This document shows positions 53,221-62,296 of a stretch of 64,000 bases of DNA, piece by piece. Positions within the stretch are counted from its first letter, which is position 1. Each line of letters opens with the position of its first letter. The DNA lies in contig CAMIXG010000002.1 of assembly GCA_946402705.1 (NCBI GenBank), positions 62,001 to 126,000 of the forward strand, written 5' to 3'. The DNA is from an uncultured Tissierellia bacterium. Its GTDB lineage: Bacteria > Bacillota > Clostridia > Tissierellales > Tissierellaceae. The translations under genes were made by a program, and so were the position numbers. The notes beneath the pieces are model-generated. The model did no database searches, had not been told where the DNA came from, and saw nothing but the letters and a program-made list of their open reading frames with translations.

Positions 53221-53364
53221 ATAAGTCTTATATAACCAATAAAAACCTAAACTGCCATACTTTTAACACCCCAGTTTATTTTGACCTAAGATAATACTCT
53301 GTATTTTATCTAACAAATGTAGTAAAATGATATATGTAACAAAGAAAAATTAGAGGTGAGATTT

Positions 53365-55050
53365 TTGGATTATAAAATTAAGTATAAAGAATGGTTAAAC
53401 AGTAGTTACATTGATGAGAGTGATAAAATCGAATTAATGAATGTTCAGAATGAAGAGTTGTTAAAAGATATGTTTTTTAAAGACTTAGAATTTGGAACAG
53501 CAGGACTTAGAGGAAAACTAGGTTTAGGTACAAACAGAATGAATAAATACACTGTATCTAAGGCTGTTCAGGGGCTTTCAAATGTAATTGTAAAAAGAGG
53601 CGCTGAAGCTATGGCAAAAGGCGTTGTTTTAGCTTATGATGTAAGGCATAAATCTGATGAATTTGCAAATATAGCAGCAAGTATATTAACTGCCAGTGGC
53701 ATAAAAGTTTATATTTTTGATGGTATAAGATCAACACCTTTAATGTCATATACTATAAGGAAACTAGGTGCTATATCGGGTATTATGGTAACAGCTAGTC
53801 ATAATCCAAAAGAGTATAATGGTATGAAAGTATATTGGGAAGAAGGAGCTCAAATACTAGACAATATAGGAAATGAAATATTAGATGAAACTTATAATAT
53901 AAAAGATTTATCAGAAGTGAAAATGGGAGATATAAAAAAAGCAGAAGCAGAGGGACTACTTGTGGTCTTAGGAGAAGAAATAGACGCAGAGTATGAAAGA
54001 GATGTTTTAAATCTAAGTATACATGATGATATTGATAAGGATATTTGTATAGTTTATACACCTTTAAATGGAACGGGAAACAAACCAGTTCAAAGAATTT
54101 TAAAGGAAAGAGGTTTTACAAATATAAATGTGGTTGAGGAACAGGAAAATCCGGACCCAGACTTTACAACAGTAGGCTATCCAAATCCAGAATATACAGA
54201 AGCATTTGAATATTCTATAAAACTTGGAAACGAATTAGATGCAGATATATTAATCGCTAATGATCCAGATGCAGATAGGGTAGCAAGCATGGTAAAAGAT
54301 GAAAATGGATATAAATTTATTGATGGAAATCAAATGGGTGCTTTATTAGTTAATTATATTTTATCTGAAAGAAGTAAGAAAAATGATTTACCTGCAAATG
54401 GAGCCATTGTAAAATCTGTTGTAACAGGAGATTTAACTAAGGCTATAGCAGAAAAATATGATATAGAAGTTTTTGAAACACTAACAGGATTTAAAAATAT
54501 TTGTGGTAAGGCAAATGAATTTGCTAAAACTGGAAAAAATCAGTTTGTTTTTGGCTTTGAAGAAAGTATAGGATATGTTTATAGTGATATGATTAGAGAT
54601 AAGGATGCTATAAATACAACTATGATCATAGCGGAAATGGCTGCTTTTTATAAAAAACAAGGCAAGAGTTTATTAGATGTACTACAGGACATTTATAATG
54701 AGTTTGGATACTATCTAAACAATCTATTTTCTTTTGAATTAGAAGGAATAGAAGGTAAGGATAGGATTGACAGAATTATGGTAGAGTTTAGAAATAATCC
54801 AATAAGAAAAATAGTGGATATAGAGCTGGAAAATACAGTTGATTTTCTAAAAGATGATACTGGAAATCCAAAATCTAATGTTCTAAAATTCTATATGAAC
54901 GATGGTTCTTGGTATGCTATTAGACCTTCTGGTACTGAACCAAAGATTAAAATCTATATCTATTCTAAAGATGTAGAAAAGGAAAGGTCTGAGGCAAAAG
55001 TTGCATCAATCAAAAATGCAGTAGAAGAAAAAATAGAATCTATTTACTAA
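53365..55050 (+). CDS. pgcA: phosphoglucomutase / phosphomannomutase
   Basis: Interconverts glucose 1- and 6-phosphate (or the mannose forms) for cell-wall and polymer precursors. The 561-residue protein has all four alpha-D-phosphohexomutase blocks: FGTAGLRGKLGLGTNRMN near residue 43, the catalytic Ser in VTASHNPKEYNGMKVYW near 139, metal loop NDPDADRVASM near 298 and the C-terminal phosphate-binding RPSGTEPKIKIYIY near 522. I chose TTG 53365, five bases after AGAGGTGAG. Which sugar it prefers cannot be read; the length fits the PgcA/PGM2 subgroup. Confidence 0.93.
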   Translation: MDYKIKYKEWLNSSYIDESDKIELMNVQNEELLKDMFFKDLEFGTAGLRGKLGLGTNRMNKYTVSKAVQGLSNVIVKRGAEAMAKGVVLAYDVRHKSDEFANIAASILTASGIKVYIFDGIRSTPLMSYTIRKLGAISGIMVTASHNPKEYNGMKVYWEEGAQILDNIGNEILDETYNIKDLSEVKMGDIKKAEAEGLLVVLGEEIDAEYERDVLNLSIHDDIDKDICIVYTPLNGTGNKPVQRILKERGFTNINVVEEQENPDPDFTTVGYPNPEYTEAFEYSIKLGNELDADILIANDPDADRVASMVKDENGYKFIDGNQMGALLVNYILSERSKKNDLPANGAIVKSVVTGDLTKAIAEKYDIEVFETLTGFKNICGKANEFAKTGKNQFVFGFEESIGYVYSDMIRDKDAINTTMIIAEMAAFYKKQGKSLLDVLQDIYNEFGYYLNNLFSFELEGIEGKDRIDRIMVEFRNNPIRKIVDIELENTVDFLKDDTGNPKSNVLKFYMNDGSWYAIRPSGTEPKIKIYIYSKDVEKERSEAKVASIKNAVEEKIESIY

Positions 55051-55079
55051 ATTATTAATTTAAACAAGGGGGAGTAGAA

Positions 55080-55916
55080 GTGTACAAGATTGTAGAGAAA
55101 GAAATGTTAGCTGAAAATATTTATTCTATGGACATACTAGCACCAAGAGTAGCAGAATCAGCTCAACCAGGACAGTTTGTAATCGTCATAGTTGATGAAG
55201 AAGGAGAAAGATTACCTTTAACTATATGTGACTACGATGTTGAAAAGGGGACTGTTCAAATCGTAGTTCAAACTATGGGTTGTTCTACTAAGAAGTTGGA
55301 AAAAAAGGATGCAGGAGATTACTTACATAGTTTTGTAGGTCCGCTTGGAGTTCCATCTGAATATGTACATGAAAATCTTGAAGAATTGAAAAAACGTAAA
55401 ATGGTATTTGTAGCAGGTGGAGTTGGAACAGCACCAACTTTTCCACAAGTTAGATGGCTTGCAGAAAAAGGCATTGATGTAGATGTAATAGTTGGAGCTA
55501 AGAGTAAAGACAAGGTTATACTTGAAGAAAAACTTTCAAAATATGCTAAAAACCTGTATATTTGTACAGATGATGGAAGCTATGGTTTCCATGGTATGGT
55601 TACTGCAAAGTTAAAAGAGTTAGTAGAAGAAGGAAAAGAGTATGATCAGTGTATAGCTATAGGACCTATGATTATGATGAAGTTTGTATCTTTATTAACA
55701 GAGGAACTTAATATACCAACAGTAGTATCTTTAAATCCTATCATGGTAGATGGTACAGGTATGTGTGGTGCTTGTAGAGTTACTGTGGGAAATGAAACTA
55801 AATTTGCCTGTGTAGATGGGCCAGAATTTGATGCACATATAGTTGATTTTGATGAAGCTATGCAAAGACAAGGTCAATATAAAAAAGAAGAATGTGCAAT
55901 AAAGGAGGAGATCTAA
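55080..55916 (+). CDS. NfnA-like FAD/NAD-binding subunit (sulfide dehydrogenase type)
   Basis: The 278-residue protein resembles the small subunit of NADH-dependent reduced ferredoxin:NADP oxidoreductase (NfnA/SfnB). It has the FAD-binding fold with RLPLTICDYD near residue 43, VGPLGVPSEY near 85, NAD-binding FVAGGVGTAPTFPQVRWL near 110 and, at the C-terminus, GTGMCGACRVTV near 225 plus a further Cys for a [2Fe-2S] cluster. Start GTG 55080 follows AAGGGGGAG. It is immediately followed by the large subunit. Dihydroorotate dehydrogenase electron transfer subunit is the alternative, but no pyrD lies beside it. Confidence 0.88.
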   Translation: MYKIVEKEMLAENIYSMDILAPRVAESAQPGQFVIVIVDEEGERLPLTICDYDVEKGTVQIVVQTMGCSTKKLEKKDAGDYLHSFVGPLGVPSEYVHENLEELKKRKMVFVAGGVGTAPTFPQVRWLAEKGIDVDVIVGAKSKDKVILEEKLSKYAKNLYICTDDGSYGFHGMVTAKLKELVEEGKEYDQCIAIGPMIMMKFVSLLTEELNIPTVVSLNPIMVDGTGMCGACRVTVGNETKFACVDGPEFDAHIVDFDEAMQRQGQYKKEECAIKEEI

Positions 55917-55917
55917 G

Positions 55918-57294
55918 ATGGATAGATTTACAAGAATTCCAGTAGCAGAACAAGACCCTAAAATAAGAAGCACAAACTTTGATGAGGTATGTTTAGGATA
56001 TACTAAAGAAGAAGCAGTACTTGAGGCAAAGAGATGTTTACAATGTAAAAAACCTATGTGTGTAACAGGTTGTCCAGTATCAGTGGATATCCCTGGATTT
56101 ATTGGTAGACTTGCTGAAGAAGATTTTGAAGGTGCAGTACATACTTTATTTAAACATACTTCATTACCAGCAGTATGTGGTAGAGTTTGTCCTCAAGAAA
56201 ATCAATGTGAAAAACATTGTGTACTAGCTAACAAGGGAGATGCAGTTTCAATTGGTAAGTTGGAAAGATTTACAGCTGACTATGCCAGAGAAAATAAGGT
56301 TGAAGTATTTAAAAAACCAGAATTAAATGGACATAAGGTAGCTGTTGTAGGAGCAGGACCTTCTGGTATAACATGTGCTGGAGAACTTGCTAAAAAGGGT
56401 TATAAGGTAACTGTTTTTGAAGCCCTACACAAACCAGGTGGAGTACTCGTTTATGGTATACCAGAATTTAGGTTACCTAAGGAAACAGTTGTAAAATCTG
56501 AGATAGATAATCTTAGTAAACTTGGAGTTACAATAGAAACAAATGTTGTAGTAGGTAGAACTATAACAATTGATGAAATATTTGAAGAAGGTTTTGAAGC
56601 TGTTTATATAGCTTCGGGAGCAGGACTTCCAAAATTCATGGGTATACCAGGAGAAAATCATAATGGTGTATTTTCAGCAAATGAATTTTTAACTAGAAAC
56701 AATCTTATGAAGGCATTTAGAAAAGATTATGATACACCAATAAAGGTTGGAGATAAGGTAGCTGTTGTAGGTGGGGGAAATGTTGCTATGGATGCAGCAA
56801 GAACTGCCAAAAGACTAGGTGCAGATGTTTATGTAATTTATAGAAGGACTCAAGAAGAGCTTCCAGCTAGACTTGAAGAAGTACATCATGCCATAGAAGA
56901 AGGAATAATTTTTGAATTTTTAACAGCTCCAATAGAAATCAAGGGTAACGATGATGGATGGGTTTCTAGTATAGAATGTATTAGAATGGAACTTGGAGAG
57001 CCAGATGAGTCTGGAAGAAGAAGACCTATAGAGATAAAAGGATCTGAATTTACAATTGATGTAGATACAGTTATAATGTCACTTGGTACTTCACCAAATC
57101 CACTTATATCAGCTACAACAAAAGGACTTGAAGTAAACAAAAGACAGTGTATAGTAGCAGATGAACATGGTCAAACTTCTAGAGATGGAATTTTTGCAGG
57201 TGGAGATATTGTAACAGGAGCAGCAACAGTAATACTAGCTATGGGTGCAGGAAAAGATGCTGCAGAAGCCATAGATAAATATGTAAGAGGATAA
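55918..57294 (+). CDS. NfnB-like FAD/NAD(P)-dependent oxidoreductase (GltD family)
   Basis: The 458-residue protein is of the glutamate synthase small-subunit type. An N-terminal domain holds two [4Fe-4S] Cys clusters: CLQCKKPMCVTGCPVSVDIP (about 40-59) and CGRVCPQENQCEKHC (about 87-101). Then come the FAD loop VVGAGPSGITCAGELAKKGY near 143 and NADP loop VVGGGNVAMDAARTAKRLG near 282. With the preceding gene it probably forms an electron-bifurcating transhydrogenase (NADH plus ferredoxin to NADPH); a true GltD role is less likely because no gltB is present. Stop at 57294 is followed by a hairpin. Confidence 0.9.
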   Translation: MDRFTRIPVAEQDPKIRSTNFDEVCLGYTKEEAVLEAKRCLQCKKPMCVTGCPVSVDIPGFIGRLAEEDFEGAVHTLFKHTSLPAVCGRVCPQENQCEKHCVLANKGDAVSIGKLERFTADYARENKVEVFKKPELNGHKVAVVGAGPSGITCAGELAKKGYKVTVFEALHKPGGVLVYGIPEFRLPKETVVKSEIDNLSKLGVTIETNVVVGRTITIDEIFEEGFEAVYIASGAGLPKFMGIPGENHNGVFSANEFLTRNNLMKAFRKDYDTPIKVGDKVAVVGGGNVAMDAARTAKRLGADVYVIYRRTQEELPARLEEVHHAIEEGIIFEFLTAPIEIKGNDDGWVSSIECIRMELGEPDESGRRRPIEIKGSEFTIDVDTVIMSLGTSPNPLISATTKGLEVNKRQCIVADEHGQTSRDGIFAGGDIVTGAATVILAMGAGKDAAEAIDKYVRG

Positions 57295-57312
57295 TAAAGA
57301 GAGTTAAATATC

Positions 57313-57360
57313 AAGGGGATGTAGATTCTACTTTAAAATTAAGTAGGTTTATATCCTCTT
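57313..57360 (+). terminator. hairpin after nfnB
   Basis: AAGGGGATGTAGATTCTACTT pairs with AAGTAGGTTTATATCCTCTT through several G-T pairs and a one-base bulge. No strong T-run follows. The 57361-57484 gap up to the next gene is AT-rich without clear elements. Confidence 0.5.
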
Positions 57361-57484
57361 ATTAAATTTAGAAATACTTGTCAAATAGGTTACAATTTTG
57401 TTACTCTTAAAAAAAATAATGGAATTTATTGATTTTTAATATATAATTATTCAATGAGTATATTTTAATTTGGAAGGTGTTAAT

Positions 57485-58441
57485 ATGAAAAGTTTTGTAG
57501 TATCGTTTTTAGTATCAATTGTTGTATTTAGTGCAGGTTTTTATGCAGTTGATAAATTGGTACTTAGTCCTAGTTCTTATGCTGATAGTATTGATTTAGT
57601 TGAGCGTGTAAAAAAAGATGAGGAAGATAAAACTGTTGATAGCAATAAGGATAAAGATGAAATACAATTTGTGTTGATGGGTATCGATGATGGTGGATTA
57701 AAACCTAAAAGAGGAGTAAGAACTGATACTATAATACTTATGAGTGCAAATTTTGAAAATGGAGATATAAAAGCATTAACTGTGCCAAGGGATTCAAGAG
57801 TCGATGTAAAAGGTAAAAAAGATAAGTTAAACCATGCCCATTCATATGGGGGAAAAGAACTTGCTATGACAACAATAAATGATTATCTTGGAACAGATAT
57901 GAAATATTATGTTAGGGTTGATTTTGAAGGAGTAATGAAAATTGTAGACGCAATTGGTGGAGTTGATATGACTGTTCCAGTAAATATGAAATACGATGAT
58001 CCAACAGCAAAACCGCAACTACACATAAATTTGAAAAAGGGAGAACAAACCTTAAGTGGGAAACAAAGTCATGACTTATTAAGATTCAGACATAATAATG
58101 GAACAGATTATTATCCACATGGATATACTAGAGAAGAAGTACAACAAATGTGGCTAAAAGAGTTTATAAGATCAGCCTTAAAACCTAAAAATATAATAAA
58201 GCTACCTAAAATGATAGAAACTTATTTTGATTCTGTGGATACTAATATTCCTATTAAGGATATGATATCTTATGCACTAAAGGCAAATAAGTTAAATGTT
58301 GATAGCATAGATTTTAGATCTACACCACCAGAAGATGAAAGTAAACCGGGATATATAATTGGGGATACTTGGTATTTTATACCTAATGAAGAGGAAAGTA
58401 GAAAAATAGCTGATGAATTATTTATGGGCGAAAGTATGTAA
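57485..58441 (+). CDS. LytR-CpsA-Psr family protein
   Basis: LCP proteins transfer glycopolymers (teichoic acids, capsule) from lipid carriers to peptidoglycan. The 318-residue protein has an N-terminal membrane helix (about 3-24) and an outside LCP domain with FVLMGIDDGGLKPKRGVRTDTIILM near residue 61, TVPRDSRVD near 103, FEGVMKIVDAIGGVDMTVPV near 153 and LRFRHNN near 205; Arg and Asp residues that bind pyrophosphate are present. I chose ATG 57485, six bases after GGAAGGTG. The next gene of unknown role is 64 bp downstream. Confidence 0.93.
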   Translation: MKSFVVSFLVSIVVFSAGFYAVDKLVLSPSSYADSIDLVERVKKDEEDKTVDSNKDKDEIQFVLMGIDDGGLKPKRGVRTDTIILMSANFENGDIKALTVPRDSRVDVKGKKDKLNHAHSYGGKELAMTTINDYLGTDMKYYVRVDFEGVMKIVDAIGGVDMTVPVNMKYDDPTAKPQLHINLKKGEQTLSGKQSHDLLRFRHNNGTDYYPHGYTREEVQQMWLKEFIRSALKPKNIIKLPKMIETYFDSVDTNIPIKDMISYALKANKLNVDSIDFRSTPPEDESKPGYIIGDTWYFIPNEEESRKIADELFMGESM

Positions 58442-58505
58442 AGGTTGGAAAATATATGGAAGTAATATATAATATTAGGATAAGTATAAAATATGGAGTG
58501 ATATA

Positions 58506-58787
58506 ATGGCAAACATTGAATTTAGAGAGCAAGTATTATCTTTTTTAAAAGACGTTAGATTAGAAGATAAATTTATACAGGAAGATTTTGAAAATATACT
58601 GGACTATCTTAATAAATTTGTAGAAAATAATCAAGGCGAAACTAGTGTTTCAAAAGATATGCTATTGACTTGTATGTATCTGGCATCAGAACTTGCAAGT
58701 GGAAATGAAAATATGTCTTTAGAAGACCAAGAAAAATTAGAAGAAGCAAGTATAGATATAGAAGTTATCTTATCTAAATTAGAATAA
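58506..58787 (+). CDS. small acidic protein of unknown function
   Basis: A 93-residue acidic, helical protein without Cys clusters except one Cys, no signal peptide and no membrane segment. It is rich in Glu, Leu and Asp, and two amphipathic helices (about 5-40 and 45-92) are likely. GGAGTGATATA lies before ATG 58506. I recognise no family. It is followed by a good terminator and its codon use resembles its neighbours, so I take it as a real gene. Confidence 0.65.
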   Translation: MANIEFREQVLSFLKDVRLEDKFIQEDFENILDYLNKFVENNQGETSVSKDMLLTCMYLASELASGNENMSLEDQEKLEEASIDIEVILSKLE

Positions 58788-58817
58788 ACCTAAGCTAGGC
58801 TCAGGTTTATTTTTTTA
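58783..58817 (+). terminator. terminator after the small acidic protein gene
   Basis: AATAAACCT / AGGTTTATT (58783-58791, 58803-58811) extended by AGC / GCT with one mismatch, loop TAG, and TTTTTT after it. Confidence 0.85.
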
Positions 58818-58841
58818 TCCAATATTTAGTTTATAATATAT

Positions 58842-59714
58842 CTATTTTATGCCTAAATCTTTTTTAATTTTAATACCAGCTTCCGTAGTTGCAAGACCAC
58901 CTAAGGCAGTTTCCTTTAGTGAAGTATGCATTAAATTACCAACTTGATTCATTGACTCAACAACTTGATCAAAAGGTATAGGTGATTTTATTCCAGCCAG
59001 AGCCATATCAGCTGATAGATAAGCATTGTATACACCTGATGCATTTCTAATATTACAAGGATACTCTACAAGACCTGCAACTGGGTCGCAGATTAGTCCC
59101 ATTATATTGATAAGGGCAAAAGATGCTGCATGAAATACTTGGTCTGGACTTCCACCTAGCATATCAACAAGGGCCCCTGCAGCCATAGCTGCTGCCGATC
59201 CACATTCTGCTTGGCAACCACCTTCAGCGCCAGATATACTAGCCTTAGTAGCTATGATTTTACCTATGCTACCAGATGCCAACATACCATATAAAATTTG
59301 TTCTTCTGTTAAATCATATTTTTCTCTTATGGAAAAAATCATAGCTGGCATTATTCCAGCGGCTCCAGCAGTTGGAGCTGCTACTATTCTACCCATACAA
59401 GCATTTACCTGAGAAGTAGAAAGTGCTTTTGCAGCAGCAGAAAGTATAAAGTCACCACTAAGGCTTTTTTGAGTTTTTCTATATTCTTCTAAGAGTTTTG
59501 CTTCCGTTCCAATAAGCCCTCCCATTGAAGACATATCTTTATCCAAACCTTCATGGCTAGATTCTTTCATAACCTTTAAAACAGACTTTAAATTGTCAAA
59601 GATTACTTCCTTGCTTAAATTATTTTTACTCATTTCTTTTTCTAAAGACACCAGTCCAACTGATTTATTGTTTTTTATGCAATAATCTATAAATTCACAT
59701 GTGTTATCAAACAT
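58842..59714 (-). CDS. sdaAA: L-serine dehydratase alpha subunit
   Basis: With the beta subunit this oxygen-sensitive [4Fe-4S] enzyme deaminates L-serine to pyruvate and ammonia. The 290-residue protein has Cys residues in the expected places: QVNACMGRIVAAPTAGAAG (about 105), AEGGCQAECGSAAAMAAGA near 167 and LICDPVAGLVEYPCNIRNA near 203. ATG 59714 is chosen because AGGGGTGA lies four bases before it; an upstream in-frame start would overlap sdaAB. The two genes are separated by only 4 bp. Ammonia release fits the organism's supposed amino-acid metabolism. Confidence 0.95.
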   Translation of the reverse strand: MFDNTCEFIDYCIKNNKSVGLVSLEKEMSKNNLSKEVIFDNLKSVLKVMKESSHEGLDKDMSSMGGLIGTEAKLLEEYRKTQKSLSGDFILSAAAKALSTSQVNACMGRIVAAPTAGAAGIMPAMIFSIREKYDLTEEQILYGMLASGSIGKIIATKASISGAEGGCQAECGSAAAMAAGALVDMLGGSPDQVFHAASFALINIMGLICDPVAGLVEYPCNIRNASGVYNAYLSADMALAGIKSPIPFDQVVESMNQVGNLMHTSLKETALGGLATTEAGIKIKKDLGIK

Positions 59715-59718
59715 AAAG

Positions 59719-60387
59719 TCACCCCTCAATTGGATTAATACCTGCAATATATACAATATCTTCAGAAGTATTTATTTTTTCTATTAAATTTTCATCTATA
59801 TAAGAGTCAATCTCTATAACCATAGTAGCAATATTATCTTTTCTAACAACTGACATAGTAGCAATGTTTACCTCTGCTATGGAAAGTACAGTACTAATAT
59901 GGGCTATAACCCCTTTAGTATCCTTATTTCTTATTAAAATAGTTGGATTGTTTCCACTAAATTCAACCTCAGTACCATTTATATTTGTAATTAATATATT
60001 CCCGCCACCAACTGAAGAACCAATAACATAGAAAATAGTATTATCTTCTAAATGAAATTCTACCTTAGCAGTATTAGGATGTTGATATCCTAAATCTTTT
60101 TCTATAAATTCGAATTGAATTCCAGCTTTTTTTGCAAGCTCAAAAGAAGAGGGAAGTCTTTCATCATCAGGTCTAAGACCCATAACACCAGCAAGTAATG
60201 CCTTATCAGTGCCATGACCAACAGATGTTTTGGCGAAAGAGCCATGAAGATAAAATTTAACTTTTTTAAAGGGTCTACCCATTATAATTCTAGACATATT
60301 TCCAATCCTATTAGCACCAGCAGTATGTGAACTAGATGGGCCAACCATAATAGGTCCTAAAATATCAAAAATTCCATATTCCTTCAT
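59719..60387 (-). CDS. sdaAB: L-serine dehydratase beta subunit
   Basis: The 222-residue protein has the N-terminal beta domain starting YGIFDILGPIMVGPSSSHTAGANRIG (residues 4-29) and a C-terminal ACT domain (about 145-220: TILIRNKDTKGVIAHISTVLSIAEVNIATM) typical of the Firmicutes split enzyme. The open frame continues 62 codons upstream, but I chose ATG 60387 because AAAGGAGGTTT lies before it and the family starts here; the upstream part covers the divergent promoter region. Confidence 0.96.
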   Translation of the reverse strand: MKEYGIFDILGPIMVGPSSSHTAGANRIGNMSRIIMGRPFKKVKFYLHGSFAKTSVGHGTDKALLAGVMGLRPDDERLPSSFELAKKAGIQFEFIEKDLGYQHPNTAKVEFHLEDNTIFYVIGSSVGGGNILITNINGTEVEFSGNNPTILIRNKDTKGVIAHISTVLSIAEVNIATMSVVRKDNIATMVIEIDSYIDENLIEKINTSEDIVYIAGINPIEG

Positions 60388-60413
60388 ATAATAAACCTCC
60401 TTTATTCCCTTAA

Positions 60414-60442
60414 ATTTTATCATTTTTACTATCAATAAGCAA
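60414..60442 (-). promoter_or_regulatory. promoter of sdaAB-sdaAA
   Basis: Minus strand: TTGCTT (60437-60442), 17 bases, TAAAAT (60414-60419). It lies 27 bases before the ATG, inside the open frame rejected as an N-terminal extension. Confidence 0.6.
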
Positions 60443-60460
60443 TTAGTATGATTTGAATAT

Positions 60461-60489
60461 TTGTAAATGGAAATTATTATTAGTATGAT
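60461..60489 (+). promoter_or_regulatory. promoter of the MBL-fold gene
   Basis: TTGTAA (60461-60466), 17 bases, TATGAT (60484-60489), divergent from and adjacent to the sda promoter. Confidence 0.6.
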
Positions 60490-60512
60490 AGTAAAAAAGG
60501 AGGAATTTTTAA

Positions 60513-61481
60513 ATGATAGAAAAAGTATATCCAGGAATATTCCAAATAAAAATAAAGTTACCAAATAATCCACTTAAGGAGCTCAATAGTTACCTGATAA
60601 AGGGAGATGATAAGTCCCTACTAATAGATACAGGATTTAATAGGGAAGAATGTAAGGAAGATTTGTTTGAAGCCTTAAAAGAGTTAGATATAGATTTAGA
60701 TAAATTAGATGTGTTTATAACCCATCTACATGCAGATCATTCTGGAAATGTATCAGAGTTCATTAAGACAAGTCCTAAAATATATACCAGCGAGACAGAT
60801 GGAAAAATGATAAATGATATGGTTATAGACCAACACTGGAAAGATATGGAGAAAGATATGCTCCTATGCGGTCTAGGTATTGATAATGTAAAATATACAG
60901 ATCATCCTGCCTATAAGTTTAGACTTAGTGAGCCAGTAGATTTTACATTTTTAAGAGAAGGCGACTACCTAAAAGTTGGAGCTTATAATTTTAAAGTAAT
61001 ATCCACACCTGGACATACACCAGGGCAAATAGGCTTATATGAAGAGGAACATAAACTATATTTTTCAGGAGATCATATACTTGATATTATAACTCCTAAT
61101 ATAGCATTTTGGTCTGTTGAGTCAGAGGACTTAAAAACCTATATAAAAGAATTAGACAAAATGAAAGAACTAGAAATAGACTATATATTCCCAGCCCATA
61201 GAAATATAATGACAGACCATCCAAGAAGGGCAATTGAAATAAAAGAGCATCATTTTGAAAGAATAGAAGAAGTTTATAATTTATTGAAAGAAGAGCCACA
61301 GACAGTTAGAGATATAGCAGCTAAAATGACATGGAGGATAAGGGCAAATGATTGGAGTGAGTTTCCACCTGCACAAAAATGGTTTGCATCTGGAGAAGCC
61401 TTGAGTCATTTAGAATATCTACATGGTGAGGGAAAGGCAAAGAAAATACTTGAAGATGATTTATTAAAATATTCTATTTAG
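60513..61481 (+). CDS. metallo-beta-lactamase fold hydrolase
   Basis: The 322-residue protein has the MBL core: ITHLHADHSGN near residue 69 (HxHxDH), STPGHTPGQIGLY near 164, SGDHILD near 187 and PAHRNI near 228. A C-terminal winged-helix-like region (about 245-322), frequent in the group also called MBLAC2-like or PhnP-unrelated MBL proteins, follows. The substrate (thioester, lactone or nucleic acid) cannot be told. AAGGAGGAATTTTT precedes the ATG. It is divergent from sdaAB and single. Confidence 0.88.
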   Translation: MIEKVYPGIFQIKIKLPNNPLKELNSYLIKGDDKSLLIDTGFNREECKEDLFEALKELDIDLDKLDVFITHLHADHSGNVSEFIKTSPKIYTSETDGKMINDMVIDQHWKDMEKDMLLCGLGIDNVKYTDHPAYKFRLSEPVDFTFLREGDYLKVGAYNFKVISTPGHTPGQIGLYEEEHKLYFSGDHILDIITPNIAFWSVESEDLKTYIKELDKMKELEIDYIFPAHRNIMTDHPRRAIEIKEHHFERIEEVYNLLKEEPQTVRDIAAKMTWRIRANDWSEFPPAQKWFASGEALSHLEYLHGEGKAKKILEDDLLKYSI

Positions 61482-61519
61482 TTAAGAAAATATTAAGGAA
61501 ATTAAAAGAAAAAAATTTC

Positions 61520-61548
61520 TTAACATTATGGAAAACTTAGTATAAAAT
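61520..61548 (+). promoter_or_regulatory. promoter of the isochorismatase-like gene
   Basis: TTAACA (61520-61525), 17 bases, TAAAAT (61543-61548). The leader to ATG 61604 is about 50 bases. Confidence 0.55.
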
Positions 61549-61603
61549 TAATTTGTATTTTTAATAAACTCGATTAAATTTGTTAAACTAATAGGAGGAT
61601 AGT

Positions 61604-62233
61604 ATGGATAATAATATAAGAGATGGATTAAACAAGTTAGAAGAAAATCTGGACAAGCTAGCTAATATAACTAAGGCAAAGTTTACAAAATCTCTATCAA
61701 GAGAAAATGTAATGATAATAATGATAGACATCCAGGAAAAATTGTCACCAGCTATGAATAATGAATCTGATATTATAAAAAATTCAAAGATAATACTTGA
61801 AATGGCAAGAGTATTAGACATACCTGTTATAGTTACAGAACAATATCCAAATGGACTTGGTAGCACCCTAGAAGAATTAAAAGAATATTATACAGACAGG
61901 ACTAGAGTATATGATAAGGTTAGTTTTTCAGCTCTTAGAACAGAAAGCATAAGAGAGACTATAGAAAAAATCAATAGGCCAAATGTAATAATTTTTGGTA
62001 TAGAAACTCATATATGTGTCTATCAAACGGTGAAAGATTTACTGGTAAAAGGCTATAATACCTATGTTCCAATAGATGCTGTAGGTTCAAGGACTAAGGA
62101 AAACAATGATAATGGTTTAGAGCTTATGAGAGACTTTGGAGCCAGAGTAAGTAATGTTGAAACCATTTTATTTGAGCTTTTAGAAAAAGCTGGAACAGAT
62201 GAGTTTAAACAGCTATCACCCCTTATAAAATAG
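61604..62233 (+). CDS. isochorismatase family cysteine hydrolase
   Basis: The 209-residue protein has the catalytic triad of the family: Asp in MIMIDIQEKLSPAM near residue 42, Lys in VYDKVSFSAL near 106 and Cys in IFGIETHICVYQTVKDLL near 133-150. The cis-peptide region GIETHICV is the usual signature. A 30-residue helical N-terminal extension rich in Lys, Asn and Leu precedes the domain. The family covers isochorismatases, nicotinamidases and others; the closest relation is the YcaC-like group, substrate unknown. GGAGGATAGT lies before the ATG. Confidence 0.88.
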   Translation: MDNNIRDGLNKLEENLDKLANITKAKFTKSLSRENVMIIMIDIQEKLSPAMNNESDIIKNSKIILEMARVLDIPVIVTEQYPNGLGSTLEELKEYYTDRTRVYDKVSFSALRTESIRETIEKINRPNVIIFGIETHICVYQTVKDLLVKGYNTYVPIDAVGSRTKENNDNGLELMRDFGARVSNVETILFELLEKAGTDEFKQLSPLIK

Positions 62234-62238
62234 TTTAT

Positions 62239-62246
62239 GTTATAAT
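62239..62246 (+). promoter_or_regulatory. extended -10 promoter before the metallophosphoesterase gene
   Basis: TG(T) followed by TATAAT at 62241-62246, without a convincing -35. Start predicted about 45 bases before ATG 62297. Confidence 0.4.
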
Positions 62247-62296
62247 ATATAAGGATTTAGTAAGAGACTAAGTTTTTATATAGTAGAGGTGATTAA

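Noticed and set aside
60388..60573. 62-codon N-terminal extension of SdaAB
   Set aside because: The family begins at the internal Met with AAAGGAGGTTT in front of it; the extension would cover both divergent promoters and is a chance hydrophobic frame.
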